Both the position numbers and the translations under genes were made by a program. A stretch of 64,000 nucleotides of DNA from Macrotrachela quadricornifera (taxonomy: Eukaryota > Rotifera > Eurotatoria > Philodinida > Philodinidae). Location of the stretch: NCBI GenBank assembly GCA_022393335.1, contig JAJEKB010021387.1, positions 474,894-538,893 of the forward strand, read 5' to 3'. Below are positions 1-11,688 of the stretch, piece by piece. The notes under the pieces were generated by a model. The model was given only the letters and a program-made list of their open reading frames with translations. It was not told the DNA's origin and did not search any database. Position 1 is the first letter of the stretch, and every line of letters begins with the position of its first letter.

Positions 1-160
1 GCGCCTGTATTAAGAAGAACACCAATGTTATTTGCATTAGAGTTTGCTACAATAATGTCGGGTTTGCCGTCCCCATTGACATCAGCTATTGCCACAGAAT
101 ACGTGTATGGAACAGAGCCAGTTGAATAGTTTGTGCAAGTAGGAAATCTGTTGCATGGAG
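1..160 (-). CDS. FG-GAP/VCBS-repeat protein, internal exon (runs off left edge)
   Basis: Read on the minus strand, this stretch is open throughout and encodes a repeat of the FG-GAP/VCBS type. The core VAIADVNGDGKPDIIVAN is followed by NIGVLLNTG, the calcium-binding beta-propeller blade pattern shared with integrin alpha chains. The exon begins after a splice acceptor (tgatAG at 162-161) in phase 1 and continues past the left edge. It probably belongs with the Thr-rich N-terminal exon at 4527-4863, which ends in the matching phase. Known members of this architecture are single-pass membrane or surface proteins. The ligand cannot be inferred. Confidence 0.7.
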
Positions 161-3100
161 CTATCACGAAATAAATTATCATTAACGTCAATGTAATTAT
201 GAAAAACTATTTTATCAGAATATTTTATTACTTAACGATTATACAATTTGCATTAGAACACTGCATCTAAGAAAGCGATACCTGAATGTCTAATTTTGTC
301 TACTACATAGCAACTATGTTCGCGATTATAATTTTTTTTATGATTCTCGAACGTTCAATTGATTTCTTGCTATCATCGCCAATGCCTTCTTTTTATATTG
401 AAACGAGTCTCATGTTTGAATTCGATCAAACGAGCAAACCATGTGAGCTTCCAATTGATCGGACTCATGAGATATTTCACTTAGATAACAACTATGGGAT
501 GGTTTATAGCATGTCTTTGATGAAGCGTGGCTATACAGATATCTTGTAAAGGATTTTAATCAGTTGAAACACGTTTTTGTTGCGAAGGAGATAATCAATA
601 ATGCGTTTTGCTGGCAAGTGAGTAATTTGAGAAAGCATGATGAAAATAGTATAGTCAAACGACAGCCGATTGAAAACAAGACGAACTGTTGATTCTAGCA
701 GTCTTGGCTAATCACTCGTTTCGTCCTACATTTTCATAGGATAGTGATGATCCGATACTTGCGTTTACCCAAATAAATACTCAATCATTAGTTCGTTCTT
801 TTCATGGTTCAAAAATCATTAGCTCTTCATGCCTTCCTATTTTTATATTCAGCCACTCCATGAAAACAACATAAGATTGAAGAGATCAGTAGACAAAGAA
901 ATGAGAAAGAAAGAAATTGAATTTTTACAAATATTTTCATAGGTGTGCCACTGTACACCTTAGTTAAGGATCAGTTTCGATTTCTGGTACATTATCAATT
1001 GGCCCTCGATACATTGCCTAATCGTACAAATATTAGACGAAAGGAACTGAATGGATACTGTTTTGAAATTCAGATACTTCCTGTATGCTGGATTGCACTG
1101 TAGTTGTGATGCTACACGGAAAAAATTTAAGACTCAGTGAGAACTTGAGAGTCAGCCAGAATCGTCTGTGGAAGAAGCTCAGTTATAGAGTTTTTGCAAA
1201 GAGGGATCTATAAAAAAACTGTTATGTATCAGCAACTGAGATATGAAGAAATCTTCTCCTGAGAAAATTCACGTTTTCTATTGTTTCTAAACTGCTCTAT
1301 ATTGTAAAAATATTCTGAGTCACAATTACTATTGCAATTGCCATGTTATGCACGGTTTAGTACCATGAAAAATCTACAAGTTATATTACTTAATACGATA
1401 GACGGTCTGTATGGGATCTTTTAAATCTTTCAATCAAATCCCAGAAAGCACGGATAAAAAATCATTGAAACTTTTCTCGTCTAAAAGCATTATGAAATAT
1501 AAGGATCTTAGAAGTATACAACTGCTTTGATATTAATCTACTAAGAACTCATTCGTTCTGTTGTGAAAATCTTAAGGAATATTATGTCTATTTTCCATAG
1601 ATCCGTGTCAGAAATCGTCAAGGAATAGATTGGGTTAAAAGTATATCGCAGTTCTTCAATGATCTTAAATCAACACAGAATAGTACAAATAGTTTTAAAA
1701 TGATTTTCTCTTTTCTACAAAGTATACATTGGAAATCCGCTTATATTCCTAACGAGGAAATGCAAGGACTTAACTAGATACTGCCAAGTCCCTCAAAGTA
1801 CTGAGATAATTGGTGTCCTTTGAACTGTTCAATTCAGCCTCACATTCTCGTAAGAGTTTTATCATGAAACTCTAGTTGTAATGTCCGTAGTTCTGGTTTT
1901 TCTTGGATTTAATGAGATCATTATTGCATTTCCTGAATTGATACCACAGTCTTAAGATTCCTGTCGCATGCCGAAACATGGAGAAATCTTTCAAAGAATA
2001 CTAAACTTAAGGTTTGGCGGGTCAAATTAGCATTATTGTTTTAAAACATTGTCAAAAAATAAAATCAACGCTTGAAAAAGTCTCAAATCAGACGAAACTG
2101 AGTCCAAAAATGCGATTTCTTCGAGACAGGTCAGATCGAATCGAATTGAGTCATTGGCCTGTATATTAGCAGAAACTATAGAAAAACAGTATTTTTCTTA
2201 CATTTGATCAATCTAGGATTTGCAAACGTATGTATTTAGAATCTATGACCTTTGAGCTATCAGTCTATAAGAAATACACCAATTGGAGACTTAGTGTCGG
2301 AAAAACAAATTTTTCTTTCCATCATTGTACATCAAAGAGCGCCATTGTTAGTCATAATCCTAATACGAAGCAAAATTTGCAGAATATTCTTCTGTCTATC
2401 ATATAATTAGTTTTATTTTGACATAACCAAAATCATTCTCAACAAAGATAAAGGCTTTCAAAAAATTCACGATTTTATCAAACAATCGAATAGAACTATT
2501 GAAGTATACGGTAAAGAAAGTAACATCTCTTCATTAATCGTGACAAATACCGTCTCACCACAGACTGAAAGACATTAAGTCATTAAATACATCTCATTTA
2601 CTATTTGTTTTATTCTTCTATCACCCTTGTCTTATCTTGATGAATTGATTATTTTTGCACTTTTTTAAAAACTTGTTCTGTAGCTTGCTCTACTTGAGAG
2701 AAAAAAATTAAATTCGCAGATTTTTTTAGAAAAATCAATTTCATCGACTAACCACATAGTATAGCTGTTTTATGTTTATTCTGACACCAGTAAAGCTAAA
2801 GAGTCCGGCATTTTCTTACACTCTCAGACACAAACCGAGCTTTCATTCTATTATGATCACGCATGGTCAAAAGTATCAATATAGTTGTCATACAGATAAA
2901 ATGAATCTATCGTGCTTCATATTTTAATTTCGAAGAGTAGCAAAAGCCTTTTCAAGTGAAAATTATCCTCAGCAAGTCAAGAATACTTCACTTAAAAAGG
3001 TGACACCATACATGGAATCAATGTATTAAAATTGTCTCAAACGATACACGGTACTGTTGTTGAGGACAGAATGAATTTCACTTGAAATTTTGGCACACAA

Positions 3101-4526
3101 GGTTCAGTAGGGTATTTTTCAAATTTTTTTTTGTAGCGAATGACTTTTATTTTGCATTGAAACGTTTGCTCGAATTCGAAATAGTAAAAAAATGGACACA
3201 AAAAATAGCTATGTTCTAAAAATATTTGATACCACATCAATCATCTAGTTGTGTACGCTGTGTCCTAGGAAGAAGCAGTTGATTGAATAGATCGGAGGCC
3301 GAATTTAAATCATAAAAACTGCCTATAGTCGTGGTAAATCAGAAATTAATAATGTCCTCTTGACTTTATTCTCAGAGTAGTGTCACATATCCTAAATTTT
3401 GAAAATGCCATCACATCTTTTATGGCAGATACGATATCTTCAACAACAGAAGCTGCATCATCGCCTAGGAGATACAATCATCCACCACTGGAAATGTAAG
3501 ATTTTGTTTATGGATACTTGTCCTTTACATTCACATTTACGTCCCCAAAACTTAGGATATGTGATACTGGTGGAATTGGATTATAAAATACTATTACACA
3601 AAGGAAACTGTTAGGTGTGAAATTCGTAATGGCCTAATAGTCACTAGGAGTAGAGATCTACGAGTCTACATTTTTACTGACTTAAACTTGATTAGTTTCA
3701 AATTTGGACTCAATCAAGTACAAATCCGAAGAATTCCTTATTGATAAATGTCATCTTCATTGCTCACAACTCAATAGAGATTAAAGGTATTGGTTGTTTA
3801 TTCATTATTCTCAGAAATAAAGTCAATATAAAATCATTTCTGTTTATTCATTATCCAGTTGTTCTTTTTCCAACGAATTAACGAGATTGAAGTTAGGCTT
3901 CGACATAAGCGTGTGTAAAGAGCGCGATGATCCACATGTTTTGCTAGTGAGCAGTCCTTATGCAAGTTTATATCTTGTAGTCTAAGAAAAATAGCAAGGA
4001 CGCATTTTTCTCAATTTGTATCTGTATTATTAAACTTTTCAATTGTTTAGTCACATTTTTCTTAGACTACAAGATATAAACTTAGTATTTTTGATATTTA
4101 CCTAACATGCATCTTACTACTTACTGGAAAAAAATAAAGACTTTAGACATAGACTCGGACTCAAATTCGAGAACAAGTAAAATTTCAAATGTGAACTAGA
4201 TCTTCAACAGTTTAAGCTCCTAAGTTTCGATGAACTATTCAAAAAAAACTGTTGAATAGTTCCCGAGTTCAGAACTAATAGAGAACTATTGTAGGTCGAA
4301 CGTGAATCCTTAATGTGCTAACTAGAGCTCTTATATTCAGAATTAGCGCAATGAATTGTATGCAGTCTAACGTGTTTCGATGGAACGACGGTTAAAGAGT
4401 TGGGAACTTTTTCTAGTCATCCATTGATGTATATATATCATATTGATTAACTATAACTTCTTCAACAAATACAATTGTACGAATATTTACGTGTATATGC
4501 GAATAAAAACACGAATATTATCTTAC
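161..4526 (-). other. Putative 4.4 kb intron or gap between the two FG-GAP exons
   Basis: If the exons at 1-160 and 4527-4863 belong together, this is their intron. It is some 80 times longer than the other introns here. It holds a hairpin at 3964-4083. Near the left end, plus-strand open text at about 286-720 and 950-1110 looks coding but is broken by stops and matches no family I recognise. I see no further FG-GAP blade. A missed exon or an inserted decayed element is possible. Confidence 0.35.
3964..4083. repeat. Perfect 29-bp inverted repeat (hairpin) with 62-bp loop
   Basis: The arm at 3964-3992 (starting AAGTTTATATCTTGTAGTCT) is exactly the reverse complement of 4055-4083. The arms match over all 29 bases. 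No ORF or known terminator lies nearby. It could be a small MITE remnant or a structured RNA. Confidence 0.85.
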
Positions 4527-4700
4527 TTGTTGTTGTTGTCGTTACAGTTGTTGTTGACGTCGATGTTGTTGTCGATGTAGATGTGGACGTTGTCGTGACA
4601 GTTGTTGTTGATGTTGATGTCGTCGTTGTTGTCGTTACTGATGTTGATGTTGACGCTGTTGTTGTGGTTGTTGTTGATGCCGATGTTGTGGTTTCAGTTG
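4527..4700. repeat. GTT/GAT-type trinucleotide microsatellite (coding)
   Basis: Imperfect repeats of GTT, GTC, GAT and GAC fill this stretch. On the minus strand they encode the Thr/Ser stalk of the FG-GAP gene. The Val/Asp-rich open frame on the plus strand is a by-product of the repeat. Confidence 0.8.
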
Positions 4701-4863
4701 TTGCCTGTGCTCTGTTGGCGGATATCAACCAAAGTGGAAGTATAACAGCCAATATGATACAACTCGTAAGTGCACCCAATAGAAGACCTCGAAGAAATGG
4801 TGACATTGATTGCCACCATTGTATGGGCTTGCATCTTAATCCACGCCTCAATGATCGTAGCAT
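4527..4863 (-). CDS. N-terminal exon: transmembrane segment plus Thr/Ser-rich stalk
   Basis: The ATG at 4863 opens a basic N-terminus (LRSLRRGLRCK). One hydrophobic segment follows at about residues 24-47 (GLLLGALTSCIILAVILPLW), then about 55 residues of almost pure Thr/Ser/Val. This suggests a type II or signal-anchor protein with an O-glycosylatable stalk. A good donor (a|gtaaga, 4526) ends the exon in phase 1, and the next compatible acceptor seen opens an FG-GAP exon at 160. The joining codon would be ACT (Thr). Transmembrane plus Thr-rich plus FG-GAP is an arrangement I know from bdelloid proteins. The stalk is encoded by an impure trinucleotide microsatellite, so its length is likely polymorphic. 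Reading through the donor adds about 20 unconvincing residues. Confidence 0.6.
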
Positions 4864-6740
4864 TATAATATTTCTTTACATAGATGGTTACTTAACTTAC
4901 CTTGTTTCACGATAATCTTTTAATCGAAGCTGATTAACATCGGTGGAATAGTCATTATTGGAACGAATATTGCTCTCATTAGATATGTTAAATGAATTTG
5001 GACACTGCAACACGTCAGATTCTGATTTTGACCAATCGCTCAATTGTAGATGTTGCGAATTCCATACAGCCATTGTTAATGTTGTCTCGTATGATTAATG
5101 TAACACTAACAATGGAAGTGTTTGTACTGTTAATTTAAAAGCTAGCGCATATTCGAGTCAAATGAAACCTCTCACTAGCGGCGAATTTAGATAGAAGGGC
5201 TGAGAACAATCACCTCCATTCTGAAAAAAATTTTTCGATTTCTTTCAGCAGAAAAGGCTCAAAAATGAGCTGATAACACATCTTTTTGATCTATGTCGCT
5301 CCTATTTCCTTTGGAGCGCTTCCACTCATAAAAATCCTAGATCCATCTTCAGCTCTCATCGCTATACAAACGAGGTTAAAATATTAGCGGCGACTGGTTT
5401 ACATAGAGGGAGATATTTAATTTTTAATGTATATGAAATTTAGGTATACTCATAATCGCTCTAAACAGCATTTTGTTTTGTTCTTTCAATAATAAAAAAA
5501 ATCTTCTCCGGTTCATTTTTATATTTGAATTTCACATACTTTAAAAATGAAATATTTCCTTCTAGGCAAGGCAACAGTCTGTAATATTTTAATTTTATTA
5601 GTTTGGTGGTGAGTCCCTTCATTCGATCGAAATATATGCTATCTTTTTAGCCAACAGTGCAAACACCTCCATTGTAAGAAAAATCCAAATATATTGTCTT
5701 TCTCTTTCTCCTTTACATTATATACATACATGTTTCGATAAATAAGTAGCACTTGTAAGATATTTTCATTCGAGTTATTTATTTCCTATACAAAAGAAGA
5801 AATATAATAAAATGTAGTTCTCCATTTTATTATTGGTCCTTTATTATTATACAACTTGAATATAGAAGAGACAACCAATGGTGTATTCTCATCTTCAAAT
5901 ATTCATTCATTTTTTTCTCTCCTTCTGCCTTTTCTTTAACTAATTATGATGAAATACTATAATCTATTTATTATTCGAAGCATCAAATAAAAAGTCCAGT
6001 GAAACATAATGAAAGTATAGGTAGACTGTGCTGGGTATTGTACGGCTTGACATGAAAAAATTGAAAAAAATAAAAGTAAATATAAAGCAAATTTGAATTT
6101 TAAATTTGATAAGACTTTTTCAATTGCCTATAAATCAAAAATTCTCTTCAACTGTCAGTTTTTTTGTTTCGAAAAAAATCGAGTTTTCAAATCAAATCCG
6201 TAATGTCATAAATCAATTGAGTATAACAAATGAAAACTTCTAAAATGGACACTCGAATGAGCACGTGCAGAACTTTATTCGTACATATGCATTTACACCT
6301 TCATGAGTATAATGGTGAAAATAACGATCTCATACCTTCATCAACAATTCAACTTCAGACCTCTCAATCATCTAAGATCAGAAGATCACTCACTGAACGT
6401 CAAAAAATATTTCTCAGTTGAAGAGAAGCTAATTTAAGTGCAAGAAGATGAAGTCAAATTATGTTCCTTTTCTAAACACCTATCATTTTAATCTGCCAAA
6501 ACAGCTTGATAGAAGAAACATTTGTTGTACGCCCCTAGTCAAGAGTCTTCCCTGCCCCCTCTGCTCATTCTTGTTATTTTTATACAACCACATTTCGTAA
6601 AGAATTTACTATGGAATGGAGATATGTCCCTTATAAAAGTAGTTTACTTCTCTTTTGTCTTATTTGTTGATCGGAATAATCCAATTAACATGTGCAGAAT
6701 GCTATGTCAAACGAAATTTCCAACACTTTCAAGAAGAACG
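4864..6740. other. No gene recognised
   Basis: This AT-rich stretch lies upstream of the FG-GAP gene and holds only short open frames without recognisable motifs. It presumably includes that gene's promoter; I cannot point to a defined element. Confidence 0.4.
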
Positions 6741-7380
6741 GTATTGATGTTACTGCGCGTACTGTAAGACGTCGTTTACGGGAGAGTGGTGAAAGTGTTA
6801 TGGACCACCTCTAAAAGAACCACTACTTAAAAAGAAATTCATCGTGAGAAACAACTGTTGTGGACACAATAGCATAAGAATTACAACTGGGACAATGTGA
6901 TTTTCACTGACGAGAAGATTTTTAAACTTGACAACAGCAGAAAAAAAGTTTGGCAGTTTCCAGGTATTTCCAAGGTCGTTCGTACCGTTAAATATCCTCT
7001 CAAGTTACACGCATGGGACTGTTTTTCAAAAAACGGTTTCGATTGACTTATTGTCTTCGATCAGAATTTGACAGGTGGTTTAGTGTGCGATCTCTACGAA
7101 ACCGGTCTTCTGTCTACTGCTGAAGATCAACTTCCTGAAGGTCCTACAAGTTGGTTTCTGCAAGAAGATAACGATCTTAAACACAGGTCTCGTTTAGCGC
7201 TCGAATAAAAATATGATCATCAAATTCAAGTTCTACCATAGCCTTCTGCATCATCAAATCAAAACCCGATTGAAAATGTCTAGTCGCTTATGAAGGATAC
7301 AATAAGTAAAAAAAAAACAATTAGAACAATTGGTGAATTTGAATAAGAAATAATGACGACGTGGAATAGCCTACTGATTA
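6741..7380 (+). pseudogene. Tc1/mariner-family transposase, decayed
   Basis: Family landmarks are readable but split by stops and frame changes. A helix-turn-helix piece (TARTVRRRLRESG) is near 6750. WDNVIFTDEKIFKL, near 6885, holds the first catalytic Asp. FLQEDNDLKHRS, near 7155, holds the second Asp. NQNPIENV, near 7258, holds the Glu. The spacing fits a DD34E Tc1-type enzyme that would cut and paste DNA between TA dinucleotides. In-frame TAA/TAG codons interrupt the C-terminal part (for example after RLALE and after QVLP), so it cannot make a full protein. I did not find convincing terminal repeats. Confidence 0.8.
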
Positions 7381-7399
7381 ATTTAGCTGTGATATTAGT

Positions 7400-8592
7400 T
7401 CATTGAAGAAAATAATTCTGTCAGTACTTCGAAGTATTAGAAAGGTTCGGACATCATGCAATATAAAACGCAAAATTCAAAGAATATTCAACTGATAAAA
7501 AATATTCTATCAAAGTAGGGTAATCAAGAAACAAATTTCTATCGGGAGATCAACAACTGATTAACCAGTACGTTTATCTGCTAGACACTTCCCATCACTT
7601 GTTTCTTCTACTGTCTCAAAAGCTGCTGCTCACAGGAAATATTATGTAGGCTCTCATACAAAAACAGATGAAAAATCGGTTAAATATACAAGATATCACC
7701 GCGAAAAGTGTCATGTTGATTTGTGCGTAATTGACTGTTTCGAAGTTTATCATATCCTAAAACACTTTTGATAATGATTTTTGATTGAATAAATATCTAT
7801 TTTCACTATTTTTGCAAAACTTAACTTTGTCAAAAAAAGAATTCACCAACAAAGAGTTAAGAGAATGGAATAATGATCGTGTAATTTTAATAAATGTTTA
7901 GTTTTCTATTACTTTCTAACAGTATTACTATGCTTGAAGTTGTGAAATCACATATTCTACTGTGTTTCTTTCAAACTCAAAAATAGCTGATATTTCTAAA
8001 TGAATTGGCAAACTTACTACAATACACATTGGTTCATATATGAGATCTTTTAATAATTCAATAAAAATAAAAACTACTTTCTATATTATTATGTTTTACT
8101 CGTTACACTTTACTTTTACAAACAAATAACAATTTTATAGTCTATGCAATATTCAATTGTTGAAAAATGAGATTTGTAACATAAATTCCTCAAAAATCTA
8201 CGTTCACGACCTGCACTTAAACTTTATTAGTATCACTTTGACATTTTATTTCTATCAAATTGGTACATACGTCAGTTTTTTTCATAAAATAAATCAGTTT
8301 ATTAGTACATACTGTAATCATGACGTTATTCTCTTTCTATATTATCTTCTGCATAGCTTATCATTTTATTTTTAGTATGATAGTCATGAATGATTAATCC
8401 CAATAAATGACTCAATTTTCTATTTCTTCTTTATCCGTTTGTATATATACCATGTGCACATTTTATCTTGTCATTCGTTCGGATTTGTTCTGTACACACA
8501 CTATTACCTGGGAATATTAATCGTTCTTCTATACCTTCTATAAATACAAGTGGATTTATTCATTCATTTTATTATTGAATATTTATTAAATA
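7400..8592. other. No gene recognised
   Basis: AT-rich spacer between the dead Tc1 transposase and the ZZ-finger gene. The open frame at 8157-8375 is low-complexity hydrophobic text with no motif. The last 150 bp presumably contain the promoter of the downstream gene. Confidence 0.4.
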
Positions 8593-8814
8593 ATGTTTTC
8601 ATCATCATGGTATTGTGATGTTTGTGGCCGTGCAAATAGTGGCAATCGATATCAATGCCAACAATGTCGAGGCTGTGATACATATGATTTATGTGATAGA
8701 TGTATAGTTCGAGCACAATTCGTACATCCAAATCATACATTTCAATTAGTACGAAGAGGAAGAAGCACTTTTCCAAATTGGAATTCAAGATGGTTACTAT
8801 ATAATGATTCATAA
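8593..8814 (+). CDS. Small ZZ-type zinc-finger protein
   Basis: An intronless 73-residue protein that is almost entirely one ZZ zinc finger. WYCDVCGR gives the first Cys pair, YQCQQCRGC and YDLCDRC supply further Cys ligands, and HPNHTFQLV gives the two closing His and the usual aromatic end. ZZ domains bind two zinc ions and recognise protein N-termini or histone tails in larger proteins such as dystrophin, p62 and CBP. Here the finger stands alone with a short basic tail (RRGRS), so it probably acts as a small adaptor; partners are unknown. An AATAAA-like signal lies at about 8883-8889. No cysteine ligand appears lost, so it looks functional. Confidence 0.75.
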   Translation: MFSSSWYCDVCGRANSGNRYQCQQCRGCDTYDLCDRCIVRAQFVHPNHTFQLVRRGRSTFPNWNSRWLLYNDS

Positions 8815-9252
8815 TCATAATAATCAAAAATAGAATATTCAACTCAAAGATAATTATCAATGAACAATCAAACAAAACAGTTGAATAAAATATTTTTTAA
8901 TAAATACCAATAATTTGCTTGTTTTAATTTTAATATTAAAATAAAAGACATATTTCTGATATTAACACGATAGTTCTATAAAAGTTGTCAGTTATACTTA
9001 GTATGCTAAACGTCTCCATGTCCATAAACTGCACAAGTCATCGGATTAGAGATCTGCGAGCTCATAATTTTGGCTCGAGCCAGACCAGAACCCGGTCTTT
9101 TTTTTCCACGGATATCTGACACCCTCTGTGTATGTGAATATATGAAGGTATAAGATTTTGGATCTTTATTTGTCACTCTAAAAGAATAGTTAGTGTACAA
9201 TCATTTCTTGTTCATTTTCTTAATATTACTAATTCAGTGTTAAATTGAAATT
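8815..9252. other. No gene recognised
   Basis: 3' flank of the ZZ-finger gene followed by AT-rich spacer. A slightly GC-richer patch at 9045-9110 (gagctc, ggctcgagcc) looks like transposon end sequence but has no matching partner that I could find. Confidence 0.3.
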
Positions 9253-9988
9253 TTGATTATTGAAAAAATTGTCAAACCAACAATAACAGCAAAATCTTCA
9301 GCTGTATGGAATAGATTCATCTTCTGGTGCAAATTCCTAGCTGTTCAAAGGTCAAAACGACAGTATCTTATAATCAGACAAATATCAATCAATTTTATGC
9401 ATCATCAAAAAATGAAGCTGCTCTTCTCGATTGAATTAAAGAGGAAATCAAAGTTGTTTGTGTTGAATTTGCAGCACTTGATAGTCGATCATTTCAAACA
9501 AGTCAAGGAACAGGCTTCAAAAATCCAGCACAAAAAGTTTTTGATGCTGGCAAACATTTTCCTATAAATAAAAATATTAGTGTTGAATAACTAATATCAC
9601 ATTTAATAACAGTAAGAAAGACATTTTTTTAAATCTATTTCAACTGCGATAAGATAAGTTCCTTGTCTTTCTTAGGTAAGCCATCATATTAATAAATTAT
9701 ATATACTATTGTTGTTGACTTTTGAAAAGATAAGTATACAGGTTCGTTGAAATAACGTTTCATACATCTCTACTACTATTTCTTTTGCCACTTAAGGTAT
9801 TCAATATTGTAGAATCTCGCTACATCAAATTAATGATGATTGGAAATTATATTGTTTCGTATTGTGATGTTACTGTTATGATCTTGAATCAAATAATGCA
9901 ATTAATACTAGGGAATTTGTTGAATCAGAACTATCTGATTACCGATTAGAATTAAATGTGAATATTTACATTGTTTCTGACAACGAAC

Positions 9989-11688
9989 CAGAGACAGGAC
10001 AAGTACAAGTACACCAAGTACAAGTATAATTACTTTGTACTAGCTCCATGTACTGTGTACTTTACTCAGTAACTTTTTACTTAAGTATTTTGTACTTAGT
10101 ATTAGTAAAAAGTACAACTGTACTTAAGTACCAGTACTTCAAGTACGCATGCTAAGTACATTTATTCTTGAGCATAATTCGTTGTTAACACAGTCTTAAA
10201 TAACACACAGGTTCAAAACATACCCTACTTTGCACCTTAGCAATATCTTTATATAAATTATCACTAAGAATTATGTTTTCATTTCTTATAAAATCATTAT
10301 GTATAGAAATGTGTTATTAGAAAGTCAAAAGCGTTTATTAATGTCGAATAAAATTTTAAAAAGCTAATTCTTTTCGATATTAATCATATAGAACTAGTGT
10401 ATTATTTATTTTAATTCATTTCATTTTAGAATACAATGTTTGTTTTAATTTAAAATTCTGTTAACCCTTTACGGCTGGATGTTGTCATTTGGCAACATTT
10501 TGCTAATGTCATCTTAGGATTTATCTTAAAGTGATGATATATAGTTCTTTAAGCGATTTGATAATTAATTATGTGGATTTTAGGACAAACCTATGTCTTT
10601 TCAAGAAAGGAGAAAGCTTTTGTTGACAAGAAGAATGAATTCGTCCGCCACGACTCATAATAGCTCTCTAGTAAAAATGATCTGTTTTCCATTTGTTCGA
10701 GCATTCGATGCGAGAACTAACTAGTAGTTAATTTTTCTTTCCAGATCCGTTATCTATTATACCAATAAGATGAACCATCCAGTTTACTCGAAGAAGAGTA
10801 CCAGAATGTTGCCTTTTGACAACATGCGGCCGTAAGGATACAAAAAGTTGGAAAAGACAATTATCTTTCATCGATGAAAGAGCAATAATCTGCTGTTAGT
10901 TTTAGTCCAGACCGTGAAACAAAAACATGTTTTGTTCATCTATCCACCTCTTATAGCTCTAACGTGAGATATATTCCCATAATACTCAAAAACTTTCCGA
11001 AATAGGTGCAAATTCCGCGTATTTTCTTTAGCGAAGTCTAGAATATAGTAGTGTTTTAACATGATTAGTAATATATTATAATAGTCTGAATATGAATACT
11101 ATAATGCGCTGTAAATCTCGTTAGAATCTCGCTGAATTTGTGAGCTTCTTTAAGGAAAATAAGTGAAATTTGCATTATTTCGGAAAGTTTTTGAGTATTA
11201 TGGGAATATATCTCACGTTAGAGCTATAAGAGGTGGATAGATGAACAAAACATGTTTTTGTTTCACGGTCTGGACTAAAACTAACAGCAGATTATTGCTC
11301 TTTCATCGATGAAAAATAATTGTCTTTTTCCAACTTTTTGTACTCATACGACCGGATGTTAGCAAAATGCAACATGTTGACATTTGGCTCAATATCAATT
11401 CTTTAAAATTCAAGATGGAATTATGTAAGCTCCACACCTTAGAGTCAAAGAATATACAGAAGAAGAATTTTTCGCTTGCTATCTTCTGGTAGCCGGCCGT
11501 AAAGGATTAAAGTACATTTTGTACTGATAGTACTGTACTTTAGTAAATTAATACTTAGTACCAGTACACAGTAACAATTTCTAAGTACAAGTATATTTAC
11601 TTGTACTGAAAAATTTTTACTTGTACTTGAGATTTTCAAGTACAAAGTACAGAAAGTACCAAGTATTTTACTAAGTATCCTGTCTCTG
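9989..11688. mobile_element. Non-autonomous hAT element (1.70 kb) with 8-bp TSD
   Basis: The element begins CAGAGACAGGACAAGTAC and ends GTATCCTGTCTCTG. Terminal inverted repeats are CAGAGACAGGA (11 bp, perfect). It is flanked by CAACGAAC at 9981-9988 and 11689-11696, an 8-bp duplication as made by hAT transposases. Both subterminal regions are packed with AAGTAC/GTACTT motifs, possible transposase-binding repeats. It has no transposase ORF. Its middle is a second element (10465-11506). Excision with one target copy restores the host hAT reading frame, so the borders are firm. Confidence 0.88.
10465..11506. mobile_element. piggyBac-like MITE inserted at TTAA
   Basis: The ends are CCCTTTACGGCTGG at 10465 and CCGGCCGTAAAGGA at 11493-11506, inverted relative to each other. 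They are flanked by TTAA at 10461-10464 and 11507-11510, the hallmark of piggyBac insertion. No transposase is encoded. Inside, an inverted repeat of about 165-200 bp (arms about 10808-11004 and 11177-11380) could fold the element into a long hairpin. Copies of a GGCCGTAAGG-like motif recur near 10828 and 11493. Confidence 0.8.

Noticed and set aside
4475..4915. 146-codon plus-strand frame rich in Val and Asp
   Set aside because: It is the reverse shadow of the Thr/Ser-coding microsatellite; the minus-strand frame has a start, a transmembrane segment and a good splice donor.
8564..8875. 103-codon minus-strand frame over the ZZ-finger gene
   Set aside because: It lies opposite a gene with all zinc ligands in place and has no motif of its own.
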